Assembly (NCBI GenBank): GCA_041655755.1
Contig: JBBAEY010000086.1
Span: 1-8,780, forward strand
Direction: 5' to 3'
DNA length: 8,780 bases
Source: JAAYFT01 sp041655755
GTDB lineage: Bacteria; Bacillota; Clostridia; Tissierellales; Tissierellaceae
In this document: positions 1 through 6,460 of the stretch, one piece after another
Numbering within the stretch: the first letter of the stretch is position 1
Layout: every line of letters begins with the position of its first letter
Made by a program: the position numbers and the translations under genes
The notes under the pieces: generated by a model
The model's input: the letters and a program-made list of their open reading frames with translations, nothing else
What the model was told of the DNA's origin: nothing
Database searches by the model: none

Positions 1-827
1 TGGGGAAAGGCGACAGTAGGCCTTATGTCTGACAGGTCTATATTATATGTCTCGTCGTATATGGCATCTTGATCTGCCTCATAGATGTGAAATTCCCTCT
101 TGGAATGCTCCTTCATATAATCTATGGTCCTTTCATCTACTGGGAAAATTCCATTCTTGGCCCCTGCTTCTATTGCCATATTTGAGATAGTAAACCTATC
201 ATCCATGGTTAGCTTCCCTACCCCATCTCCCGAAAACTCCATGGACTTGTAGAGGGCTCCATCTACTCCTATGCTTCCAATTATATGAAGTATTATGTCC
301 TTTCCGCTAACCCATGGGCTAGTCTGGCCCTGCAAATTAAACTTAATCGCAGACGGCACCCTGAACCAGGCCCTGCCAACTGCCATTCCCGCCGCCATAT
401 CTGTGCTTCCTACCCCCGTTGAAAATGCCCCTAGGGCCCCATAGGTACAGGTATGGGAGTCAGCCCCAATAACCACATCTCCTGCTACTACCAATCCTTT
501 TTCAGGTAAGAGGGCATGCTCAATTCCCATCTCACCTATTTCAAAGTAATTTTCCACCTCCTGAGCATAGGCGAATTCCCTCATAAATCTACATTGCTCG
601 GCTGACTTTATGTCCTTATTTGGTGTGAAGTGGTCTGGCACCAAGGCAATCTTTTCCTTGTGAAATACCCTCCTGCCACCCATCTTTTCAAATTCCCTTA
701 TGGCTACAGGTGCAGTTATGTCGTTTCCTAGGACCATATCTAGCTTTGCCTCTATATATTGTCCTGCAACCACATTTTCAAGGCCTGCATGGGCGGCTAA
801 TATTTTTTGCGTCATTGTCATTGCCAT
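1..827 (-). CDS. leuC: 3-isopropylmalate dehydratase large subunit (3' end outside window)
   Basis: This is the large subunit of isopropylmalate isomerase, which with LeuD converts 2-isopropylmalate to 3-isopropylmalate in leucine synthesis in the cytoplasm. I translated about 275 residues from the ATG at 827. The start reads MAMTMTQKILAAHAGL, typical of the short (HacA-like) LeuC group, and GADSHTCTYGALGAFSTGVG lies near residues 121-140. The visible part ends in a DIRPTVAFP segment. The three cluster-binding cysteines of the aconitase family (GSCTN and CGPC motifs) should lie in the missing C-terminal part. Full-length relatives have about 420 residues. GGAGGG at 835-840, directly after the leuA stop, sits 7 bases before this ATG; codons 3 and 5 are also ATG but are less well spaced. 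The gene is 13 bases behind leuA, so it is co-transcribed and controlled by the same T-box. A downstream leuD is expected but not seen. Confidence 0.96.
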   Translation of the reverse strand, partial: MAMTMTQKILAAHAGLENVVAGQYIEAKLDMVLGNDITAPVAIREFEKMGGRRVFHKEKIALVPDHFTPNKDIKSAEQCRFMREFAYAQEVENYFEIGEMGIEHALLPEKGLVVAGDVVIGADSHTCTYGALGAFSTGVGSTDMAAGMAVGRAWFRVPSAIKFNLQGQTSPWVSGKDIILHIIGSIGVDGALYKSMEFSGDGVGKLTMDDRFTISNMAIEAGAKNGIFPVDERTIDYMKEHSKREFHIYEADQDAIYDETYNIDLSDIRPTVAFP

Positions 828-840
828 ATCTTGTCCCTCC

Positions 841-2340
841 TTAGTATATAGCATTTACAGCATTCAAGTATGCCCTAATGCTGGCTTCTACCACATTTAT
901 ACTGGTTCCCCTGCCTGTATAGTGATTGCCCTCATACCTTAGCTTAACCAGGGAATACCCTAGGGCATCTGTTCCCTCTGTTAGGGATTGTATAGAATAA
1001 TCTGCCAATTCCACATCTATGTCTAGGCACTTGCCGATGGCACTGAAGGCGGCATCTACTGGCCCCTCTGCGGAGGATATCCCCTCTATATCCCTATCCC
1101 CACTATTTAGGACTACGGAGGCCGTTGTAGTTATGGTATTGCCACTATTGATTACAAATCTGACCAGTCTATACTTGTCGTCTAGGGTGGATTCCCTGCT
1201 GGTTATGATGGCGTCTATGTCTTTGTCGTAGACTTGTTTTTTCCTATCTGCTAATTTTTTAAATGCAAGGAAGGCCCTTTCTAGCTCTTCCTCATTGAGT
1301 TCATATCCCATGGAAAGCACCTTGTCTTTGAAGGCATGTCTGCCGGAATGTTTACCTACTACCATGCTTTCTGTACTTATGCCAATAGATTCAGCTTTCA
1401 TGATCTCGTAGGTCTCCCGATTGCTCAGTATGCCATGCTGGTGTATTCCAGATTCATGGGCAAAGGCATTGGCACCAACTATGGCCTTGTTTGGCTGAAC
1501 CTGAACCCCTGTAATACTAGTCAGTAAATTGCTTGTCTTCATTATCTCCTCGGTATTTATATTGGTCTTTAGTCCATAGTGATCCTGCCTTACATCCATA
1601 GCCATAACCAATTCCTCTAGTGCTGCATTGCCAGCCCTTTCACCTATGCCATTTATGGTGCACTCAAATTGTGTGGCACCAGCTCTTGCAGCAGCCAAGG
1701 TGTTGGCTACCCCCAGTCCCAGGTCATTGTGGCAGTGGACGGAAATCTCCACCCTGTCCAATAGGCTTGATTTACTTCTTATGTCCATGATAAAGTCATA
1801 GAATTCATCGGGCGTAGTGTAGCCTACTGTATCAGGTATATTGATTATCTTTGCACCTGCCGCTATGACCTTGTCAAATATTTCTGCCAGAAATTCGCTA
1901 CTGCTCCTAGTGGCATCTTCTGCCGAAAATTCCACCTCTGGACACAGGCTAGAAGCATATTTGACCATTTCCACAGCCCTATTTACGACTTCATCAGGCT
2001 TCATCTTCAACTTATATTTCATGTGAATTTCCGATGTAGCTATGAAAATATGTATTCTAGGGTTTTTGGCACCCTTTACTGCCTCCCATGCCCTGTCTAT
2101 ATCGGATTTAACAGCCCTAGCCAAGACAGCCACCTTCGAATTCTTTATTTCATTGGCTATTGTTTGCACGGATTTAAAGTCCCCCTCTGAGGAGGCAGCA
2201 AATCCTGCCTCTATGACATCTACACCCAATTTTTCCAATTGCTTTGCCAGGAGAAGTTTTTCTCTCATATTCATACTACAGCCCGGGGATTGTTCCCCAT
2301 CTCTTAAGGTCGTGTCGAAAATCCTTACTTCCTTTAACAT
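841..2340 (-). CDS. leuA: 2-isopropylmalate synthase
   Basis: LeuA condenses acetyl-CoA with 2-oxoisovalerate to 2-isopropylmalate, the committed step of leucine synthesis. The 499-residue protein shows the DRE-TIM barrel signature FDTTLRDGEQSPG at residues 8-20, HCHND at 202-206 and GIGERAGNAALEE at 231-243. The likely divalent-metal ligands are Asp9, His202, His204 and Asn238. ESGIHQHGIL follows in the linker region. Residues from about 375 form the LeuA allosteric domain, with AEGPVDAAFSAIG, where leucine feedback normally acts. The C-terminal motif reads GRGTSINVVEAS, where many relatives have Asp in place of the Asn; this may affect feedback but is untested. GGAGGG lies 6 bases before the ATG. 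A T-box leader with a leucine specifier precedes the gene and leuC follows, which argues for isopropylmalate synthase rather than citramalate or homocitrate synthase. Confidence 0.97.
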   Translation of the reverse strand: MLKEVRIFDTTLRDGEQSPGCSMNMREKLLLAKQLEKLGVDVIEAGFAASSEGDFKSVQTIANEIKNSKVAVLARAVKSDIDRAWEAVKGAKNPRIHIFIATSEIHMKYKLKMKPDEVVNRAVEMVKYASSLCPEVEFSAEDATRSSSEFLAEIFDKVIAAGAKIINIPDTVGYTTPDEFYDFIMDIRSKSSLLDRVEISVHCHNDLGLGVANTLAAARAGATQFECTINGIGERAGNAALEELVMAMDVRQDHYGLKTNINTEEIMKTSNLLTSITGVQVQPNKAIVGANAFAHESGIHQHGILSNRETYEIMKAESIGISTESMVVGKHSGRHAFKDKVLSMGYELNEEELERAFLAFKKLADRKKQVYDKDIDAIITSRESTLDDKYRLVRFVINSGNTITTTASVVLNSGDRDIEGISSAEGPVDAAFSAIGKCLDIDVELADYSIQSLTEGTDALGYSLVKLRYEGNHYTGRGTSINVVEASIRAYLNAVNAIY

Positions 2341-2374
2341 CTATATCCCTCCAAATATATGAATTAGCCCAAAT

Positions 2375-2420
2375 AAAAAACCTCCGCTCCTATAAGTATA
2401 AACTTATAGGGACGAAGGTT
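2375..2420 (-). terminator. Intrinsic terminator of the leu T-box
   Basis: An 18-position stem, 2403-2420 with 2379-2396, has 17 pairs (two of them G-U) and one C-A mismatch, closing a 6-base loop. It is followed by six T residues at 2375-2380 and then ATTT. The upstream arm overlaps the CCCU needed by the T-box antiterminator, so the two structures are mutually exclusive, as expected for transcription attenuation. Confidence 0.93.
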
Positions 2421-2645
2421 ATATCCGTGGTACCACCCTAATTCGCAGAGAACTGCCTCTTCCTGGACTAACATCCAGTATCCCTGTAACGGTGGCATCC
2501 GTCCTCACCTAATTTAGATTTCTCAGTGAGGCTGCAGGAGAACTAGTATTTCATACTATACCTATGCTAATTTTCACCAGACATTAGCTCTCTAAAATAA
2601 GTATTTAGTATCTTTTTCTCTCCTATAGGCTTTGATTTTTTAATT
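2375..2645 (-). promoter_or_regulatory. T-box riboswitch (tRNA-Leu sensing) of the leu operon
   Basis: This fills most of the 393-base gap upstream of leuA. The T-box core AGGGTGGTACCACGG is at 2425-2439. It carries the UGGU bulge that pairs with the tRNA acceptor end, and its AGGG can pair with CCCU at 2407-2410 to form the antiterminator. Stem I is visible: AGGAGAG (2618-2624) pairs with TTCTCCT (2536-2542), AGAGAG precedes the distal part, and an apical stem GCTAAT/ATTAGC (2583-2588 with 2566-2571) closes an 11-base loop. On the 3' side of the internal loop, GAAATA-CTA-G places CTA (2544-2546) as the likely specifier, a leucine codon followed by a purine as usual. Uncharged tRNA-Leu would stabilise the antiterminator and switch on leuA-leuC. 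The T-box identity is certain in practice. The specifier choice is by eye. Confidence 0.95.
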
Positions 2646-2665
2646 GGACTTTTCTATTGCTTCAC

Positions 2666-2695
2666 ATTATATAATCAGACTGGCCCAAATGTCAA
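2666..2695 (-). promoter_or_regulatory. Sigma-A type promoter of the leu operon
   Basis: A perfect TTGACA (2690-2695) and a perfect TATAAT (2666-2671) are separated by 18 bases. Transcription should begin near 2658-2660 and the leader would then run into T-box stem I. The promoter lies only 10 bases past the left 25-bp direct repeat, so the MNT-HEPN cassette stops just short of it. Confidence 0.85.
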
Positions 2696-2704
2696 GACTT
2701 ATTT

Positions 2705-2729
2705 CCTATTAATTTCTTAGGGTCGCCCT
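2705..2729 (-). repeat. Left copy of 25-bp direct repeat flanking the MNT-HEPN module
   Basis: The sequence is identical over 25 bases to 3561-3585, in the same orientation, and the match ends exactly at both sides. Here it lies between the HEPN stop codon (2734-2736) and the leu promoter, where it encodes nothing. It contains a short AGGG-TCG-CCCT hairpin. Confidence 0.95.
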
Positions 2730-2733
2730 CTTA

Positions 2734-3132
2734 CTATTCCAAGACCTTTTTAATGTAGTCATCTACAAGAATAAAAAAACACCTGGCCTTTTCATATTGA
2801 TTTTGAGCATCTTCTCTCGATACTATATAAAAGTCATCATAGTCAGACCTTTCCCTAATCCTGTATGCTGTGCTTATGATAGAATACACTTCTTTATCAA
2901 ATTCTCCTGTATGAATAAAGTGTTGGTTAAAATATGATATAACTCCCGAGTGTTTTTTTGAATCGAAGGAATGTAAGGCATTTATTGCTCTGACCCCATG
3001 AAAAATACAGTAATATGATCTATTTATGGATGCCTTCAAAAGATTGTTTTGAAGATTCAAATATGCTGATTCTAAATCCTCCTTGGCTTTTTCAAGTCTA
3101 TATTTTGATAGAGTTAGGCTTTCATTGTTCAT
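2734..3132 (-). CDS. HEPN-domain protein (PF05168 type), toxin-like partner of MNT
   Basis: The all-helical HEPN protein has 132 residues from the chosen start. NRSYYCIFHGVRAI (37-50) is the family's N-x-YY-x-x-FH helix, KKHSGVISYFNQHF (59-72) matches the K-HSGV-FG-HF segment, and RIRERSDYDDFY (91-102) matches the R-x-x-DY-D motif. In MNT-HEPN pairs the HEPN protein is usually the toxin, often an RNase using R-x4-6-H, and the MNT partner neutralises it, in studied cases by AMP transfer to a HEPN tyrosine. Here no histidine follows the arginines, so RNase activity is uncertain; Tyr98 and Tyr102 are possible modification targets. I prefer the ATG at 3132: GAGGGAG lies 9 bases upstream and the overlap with the MNT stop is 11 bases. 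An in-frame ATG at 3150 lacks a ribosome site. No terminator was found after the stop. Confidence 0.88.
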   Translation of the reverse strand: MNNESLTLSKYRLEKAKEDLESAYLNLQNNLLKASINRSYYCIFHGVRAINALHSFDSKKHSGVISYFNQHFIHTGEFDKEVYSIISTAYRIRERSDYDDFYIVSREDAQNQYEKARCFFILVDDYIKKVLE

Positions 3133-3469
3133 AAATGATAACTCCCTCATTCTTTATATTACTATAATAGGGTAAGATATCAACCCATTTATTATACCTA
3201 TCGTAGCTTATATCTACCAATGAAATCAGTTTCATATATTTATAACCCATTTCTGCCATAATAATGTCTAAATCCTTTTCATATTCTTTTAATTCGAGGT
3301 CATCAAGATCTACCAAAATCGCAAAGTCTATGTCTGATTCATCATTGTTTTTGTTTTGAGCATATGAGCCATACAAAAATATCTTCTTTAGATTTCCCTT
3401 ATATAAAGATTTTGTGCTACTAATTACCTCATGTAATATATATTCTATGTCCTTATTATCTATATACAT
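3122..3469 (-). CDS. MNT-type minimal nucleotidyltransferase (antitoxin-like)
   Basis: This 115-residue protein has the minimal DNA polymerase beta-like nucleotidyltransferase fold. GSYAQNKNNDESDID has Gly34-Ser35 for nucleotide binding and the metal-binding pair Asp46 and Asp48; Asp86 in LISLVDIS is a good candidate for the third carboxylate. All catalytic positions appear intact. The family is typically paired with a HEPN protein as a type VII-like toxin-antitoxin module, with the MNT acting as AMP-transferring antitoxin; that role is inferred here from pairing and motifs. GAGGTG lies 5 bases before the ATG. The stop overlaps the HEPN start by 11 bases, so translation is coupled. A dedicated promoter lies upstream. 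The gene is clearly AT-rich: one sampled 60-base line (3181-3240) has 17 G+C, against 33 in a line of the cyclase gene (6781-6840). This fits foreign origin. Confidence 0.9.
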   Translation of the reverse strand: MYIDNKDIEYILHEVISSTKSLYKGNLKKIFLYGSYAQNKNNDESDIDFAILVDLDDLELKEYEKDLDIIMAEMGYKYMKLISLVDISYDRYNKWVDILPYYSNIKNEGVIIYEQ

Positions 3470-3511
3470 GGTATCACCTCTTACCCTAGACTTATATTTA
3501 TCTTACCTATA

Positions 3512-3540
3512 ATTATAACCCATAGTCCAAGGTCTGCCAA
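3512..3540 (-). promoter_or_regulatory. Promoter of the MNT-HEPN module
   Basis: TTGGCA (3535-3540, five of six consensus bases) and TATAAT (3512-3517) are separated by 17 bases. Transcription should start near 3505, leaving a leader of about 36 bases before the MNT ATG. The promoter lies inside the segment bracketed by the 25-bp repeats, so the cassette carries its own expression signal. Confidence 0.8.
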
Positions 3541-3560
3541 CCACCCTAATTAATGAAAAG

Positions 3561-3585
3561 CCTATTAATTTCTTAGGGTCGCCCT
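3561..3585 (-). repeat. Right copy of 25-bp direct repeat (3' end of the HAD gene)
   Basis: This copy encodes the end of the HAD protein (RATLRN and its TAA stop) plus the next four bases. It is identical to 2705-2729. Because the C-terminal ATLR is expected in this HAD family, this copy seems to belong to the gene. Together the pair resembles the att-site arrangement of elements that insert at a gene's 3' end and restore it. Confidence 0.95.
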
Positions 3586-4035
3586 TACCTTGTCCTTGTT
3601 CAATATGATTTCCAGGGCCTCAATTATACTTCTGCTTATTATATCTGCATGTAATAGCAATTTGCCGCTGGCCCCTTCTCCTTCTATGACTCCTATGGAC
3701 AAGATGGATTCTTGAAACATTGGTATATCGTTAAAGCCGTTGCCAATGGTTAGGGTCTTCTCTCCCCCCAGTTCCCTCACTATATCCTGCTTGGATTTTC
3801 CTGCATTTTCCTTTGGGAAGCTCAGGACCTTTGCTTCAATGTCCCTGCACTCTTCCTCTACGGTTCCATATGTATCCGCAGTCAGTATATAGATGCTGGC
3901 CTCCTTCTTTAGCTTCCCTAGCAGGTGGCTAACCCCTTCTAGGAGTTTTCCATCTACTGCTATGGTTCCATTGTAGTCTAGGACTATGTTTTCAATTTCT
4001 ATATCTTCTCTGCCTGGTATTGTATACACTATCAT
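3565..4035 (-). CDS. HAD-superfamily protein, soluble P-type ATPase-like (COG4087 type)
   Basis: The 156-residue protein resembles the catalytic core of P-type ATPases without membrane segments. HAD motif I is DYNGT (nucleophile Asp20, residues 20-24), motif II is LTADT (51-55), a probable motif III lysine is Lys82, and motif IV is GNGFNDIPM (98-106). Asn replaces Asp at the second acidic position of motif I (the DxD Asp) and at the first of motif IV. As I recall, Asn at both sites is usual in this group, whose substrate is unknown. I chose the ATG at 4035, with AAAAGGAG 7 bases upstream. A longer in-frame ORF from 4092 would translate through a perfect hairpin as KGTRACPCPFK and lacks family similarity there. 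The gene follows fecR by about 124 bases and ends inside a 25-bp repeat. Confidence 0.85.
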   Translation of the reverse strand: MIVYTIPGREDIEIENIVLDYNGTIAVDGKLLEGVSHLLGKLKKEASIYILTADTYGTVEEECRDIEAKVLSFPKENAGKSKQDIVRELGGEKTLTIGNGFNDIPMFQESILSIGVIEGEGASGKLLLHADIISRSIIEALEIILNKDKVRATLRN

Positions 4036-4057
4036 TTCATATCTCCTTTTAGATTTG

Positions 4058-4085
4058 AAGGGACAAGGGCAGGCCCTTGTCCCTT
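4058..4085. repeat. 13-bp perfect inverted repeat in the HAD leader
   Basis: AAGGGACAAGGGC (4058-4070) and GCCCTTGTCCCTT (4073-4085) are perfect inverted copies separated by two bases. In the minus-strand transcript they form a GC-rich hairpin ending 8 bases before the AAAAGGAG site of the HAD gene. On that strand no T-run follows, so it is not a classic terminator of fecR. On the plus strand TTTATTCATATTTT follows, but there is no plus-strand gene to end. It may be a transcript-stability or translation-control hairpin, or a protein-binding palindrome. Confidence 0.8.
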
Positions 4086-4103
4086 TATTCATATTTTACC
4101 CCT

Positions 4104-4109
4104 ATTATA
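4104..4109 (-). promoter_or_regulatory. Candidate -10 box for the HAD gene
   Basis: A perfect TATAAT lies in the gap between fecR and the HAD gene. At a 17-base spacing the -35 position reads TGGTAT, a poor match. If it is active, transcription would start near 4098 and the 13-bp hairpin would lie in the 5' leader. Confidence 0.35.
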
Positions 4110-4159
4110 TCCTTGAAGCCCATCATATACCAGTTAGTTTTTAAGATATACAATTAAAT

Positions 4160-6412
4160 CTATCCATCACTATTTTGTCCAAACCAATATGCCCTTGCCT
4201 GTTCCTCTTCATCATAAAATATTATTAATATATATTCAGATCCTAGTTCCGCCCCCACCATGCTTATTGTATAAATGTCATTTTCTTTCTGCCAATAAAC
4301 CGATTCATGTGTGGGATTTTCTTCAAATGGTATTCCCACCAAATCATCTTCTATATCTATATATTCTGTAGGCAAGTCATCAACTAATATATAAGCTACC
4401 CCACTAATTTCAAATTCCATATCCTCTAGTGTCATTTTTTGATTATATAGGTAAGCACCTATTTCCTCTAGACCATCTAGAGGTAGAGGATTAAAATTTT
4501 CTTCCTCCCATTTTGCATAAAGAATTAGATCACCGTTCACTAAGGTATCTGAAGTAAATACTGAATCGTCATCATCCAAGTCCTCGTACCAACCAACAAA
4601 GACCTGGGAAAAGTAAATTGGGATTGGAAGGTCAATTATGGTATCCCCGTCCAAAACAGGTATGTTCAATTCTCCTTGCTCATTTTCCTCAAACAACCCA
4701 CCATTTGCATTAAAACTTACTGTATAAGAGTCTGGATCTGTTCCACTCCCTTGTCCTGTATCTTCTACTTGGCTGAACCAATATCCTACTGGCATTTTGT
4801 CTTGATCGTAAAATACTAACCATAAAAAGTCTCCAGTGTCAGCATCCCCATAGGATATATAGGTATCCTCCTCTCCCCTTTCTAGTAATTCCTCACCTTC
4901 CCTAACTGAAAAATCTTCTACTGGAATATACTGTGGAGAGGATGTGATCGTCCTAAAGGCTAGATAAGAGTAGTCTATTGCAGGACTAAGATTCTCACCA
5001 ATTTTTATCATGAAGTCCTCTTCGAAGCTCATACCCTCTGTCACAAGCTGTAAATCCCCCTGGCTTACTGGCACTCCTGTCACCAACAAATCAAAGGATA
5101 TGGTCTTGCTTGTATAGCCTGTCTTAGAGCCCTTTATAGTAATTGTGGCACTTCCTGCCTTTTTAATTTCTATCCATAGGTCTTGGTAATATCCATTCTC
5201 ATAGGGTTCTCCCGTACCTGTTTGCGTAGCTGCTACCTGTATTGTCGGCCCTCCAAAATATCCAAATTGAAGTTCTATATCTTCAATCACCGAGACTATA
5301 TTTTCATCTGAGCTAGTAAAGCTATATGAGATACCTTCTATATCATCTGAAATTAAGACTAAGGGGATAAAAATAGGTACTCTTCCACCGTCAATATCCT
5401 GCTCTATCTCCTGGCCATTTTCTATCTTATCTTCTCCTAAATAATAAGCACTAAAGCTGACTGGGTCCTGCCTTGGTGTACTTCCACCCGTTGAAGCTGG
5501 TGGTGGACTCGGTTCTGGCTCTGGACTTGGCTCTGGTTCTGGTTCCCTAGTTCTGGGCACCTCCACTTGAGCCTGACCCTCTATGGGTTTCTCCTCATCT
5601 ACTGGGTTGAATTCGTCCTCTACTGTGGTCTTGGACTTCCTCTCTTCCCTAGCCTTGACTGCTTCCTTGACCGCTTCTTCTATGGTCTCTATTATTTCTT
5701 CTGGTAGGGCCATTGGATCCTCTTCTAATATCTCTGTTATTCTTTCTAGGAAGTCTTCAGGTAGTCCCACTAGCTCTATGGTCTCTACTTTTTGGCTGAC
5801 TTCCTCTGCACTTTCTCCTTCGCTAAAGTTAAGCTGCTTTAATGGCTCTACTAAAAATGTCTGGGTTTCACCTTCCCCTGCTCCTAGGCCTGTTATTTCT
5901 CCTATATTATCTACATTGATTTTAACTTCTACTACTCCATCTACTACCCTCAGGTCTATATTTCCATTCCTGTATTGGGTGAAGAACTCTGTTCCCCGGA
6001 CTCCCATGACTGCCGTTGGGGTCTTTATTTCAAACCTAGAATTCTGATCTAGTTTCTTTTTTACCGATGATCCGACTCCCCCTGCCTGGAGGTTTACTGA
6101 ACTCTGCTTTGCTCCCTGTGATCCTCTTAGCTCGGATATATATATCTTTGTATCCTCTGTCAGTGTAATGACTACCTGGTCGTCCATTTCTATCTTGGCT
6201 GTTCCATCGCTTCCCGTTATGACTCGGTCTCCCTCTGTCAGCCTCATATTTTTAAAGGCCTTGAAGGCTTTTTCTCCTCCTGCCCTGAGGACTTGTACAT
6301 CTCCACTCATGGAAATTAACTTGGCCGAAATCTTTTCGGCTCCATATGATGGTCCTATTCCCCCTAGTACAAGACCCAACACAAGTAAAAGGGCTATTAT
6401 TTTCTTATTCAT
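4160..6412 (-). CDS. Secreted FecR-domain protein with acidic/proline linker and InlB-type repeat
   Basis: The 750-residue protein starts with a signal peptide (Lys-Lys, then hydrophobic residues 5-20, likely cut after SYGA near 24). Residues about 37-165 form a FecR domain (PF04773), with GDRVITGSDGTAKIEM and the hallmark TPTAVMGVRGTEFF (131-144). A glutamate-rich helical stretch (about 200-260) and a Pro-Glu linker (about 287-306) follow. Next come an Ig-like region (about 317-445, ending GSATITIKGSKTGYTSKTISF), an unknown module (about 450-551), one InlB B-repeat-like unit (about 563-635, with VSFNANGG, VGWYED and LYAKWEE), and a second copy of the unknown module (about 650-750). No LPXTG anchor or C-terminal membrane segment is visible, so it is probably released or held non-covalently. 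GGAGGT lies 6 bases before the ATG. It follows the CHASE2 cyclase by 47 bases; FecR-CHASE2 adjacency recurs in other bacteria, which suggests a sensor partner. Function is inferred. Confidence 0.9.
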   Translation of the reverse strand: MNKKIIALLLVLGLVLGGIGPSYGAEKISAKLISMSGDVQVLRAGGEKAFKAFKNMRLTEGDRVITGSDGTAKIEMDDQVVITLTEDTKIYISELRGSQGAKQSSVNLQAGGVGSSVKKKLDQNSRFEIKTPTAVMGVRGTEFFTQYRNGNIDLRVVDGVVEVKINVDNIGEITGLGAGEGETQTFLVEPLKQLNFSEGESAEEVSQKVETIELVGLPEDFLERITEILEEDPMALPEEIIETIEEAVKEAVKAREERKSKTTVEDEFNPVDEEKPIEGQAQVEVPRTREPEPEPSPEPEPSPPPASTGGSTPRQDPVSFSAYYLGEDKIENGQEIEQDIDGGRVPIFIPLVLISDDIEGISYSFTSSDENIVSVIEDIELQFGYFGGPTIQVAATQTGTGEPYENGYYQDLWIEIKKAGSATITIKGSKTGYTSKTISFDLLVTGVPVSQGDLQLVTEGMSFEEDFMIKIGENLSPAIDYSYLAFRTITSSPQYIPVEDFSVREGEELLERGEEDTYISYGDADTGDFLWLVFYDQDKMPVGYWFSQVEDTGQGSGTDPDSYTVSFNANGGLFEENEQGELNIPVLDGDTIIDLPIPIYFSQVFVGWYEDLDDDDSVFTSDTLVNGDLILYAKWEEENFNPLPLDGLEEIGAYLYNQKMTLEDMEFEISGVAYILVDDLPTEYIDIEDDLVGIPFEENPTHESVYWQKENDIYTISMVGAELGSEYILIIFYDEEEQARAYWFGQNSDG

Positions 6413-6431
6413 ATTTATACCTCCAATTTTG

Positions 6432-6460
6432 GGGTTATGGATAGACTACTGTCCATACCC
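6432..6460 (-). other. Hairpin between cyclase and fecR genes
   Basis: GGGTATGGA (6452-6460, starting in the cyclase stop codon) can pair with TCCATAACCC (6432-6441) with one bulged A and an 11-base loop. CCAAAATT follows rather than a T-run, so this is not an intrinsic terminator. It could set the relative levels of cyclase and FecR through mRNA processing. Confidence 0.5.

Noticed and set aside
2042..2362. 106-codon plus-strand open frame over the leuA 5' end
   Set aside because: It is antisense to the conserved LeuA catalytic barrel; no ribosome site or motif supports it.
3540..3551. AATTAGGGTGGT upstream of the MNT promoter is identical to 12 bases of the leu T-box core region
   Set aside because: It lacks the ACC continuation, a stem I and a terminator, and transcription starts downstream of it. 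It is probably chance, or at most a relic.
3561..3585. CRISPR or tandem array built from the 25-bp repeat
   Set aside because: There are only two copies, 856 bp apart, with genes between them and no regular spacers.
4036..4092. N-terminal extension of the HAD protein from the ATG at 4092
   Set aside because: It would translate a perfect hairpin, and the good ribosome site serves the ATG at 4035.
5583..6047. 154-codon open frame on the plus strand opposite the FecR gene
   Set aside because: It is a Ser/Thr-rich shadow of the acidic FecR coding region, with no recognisable motif.
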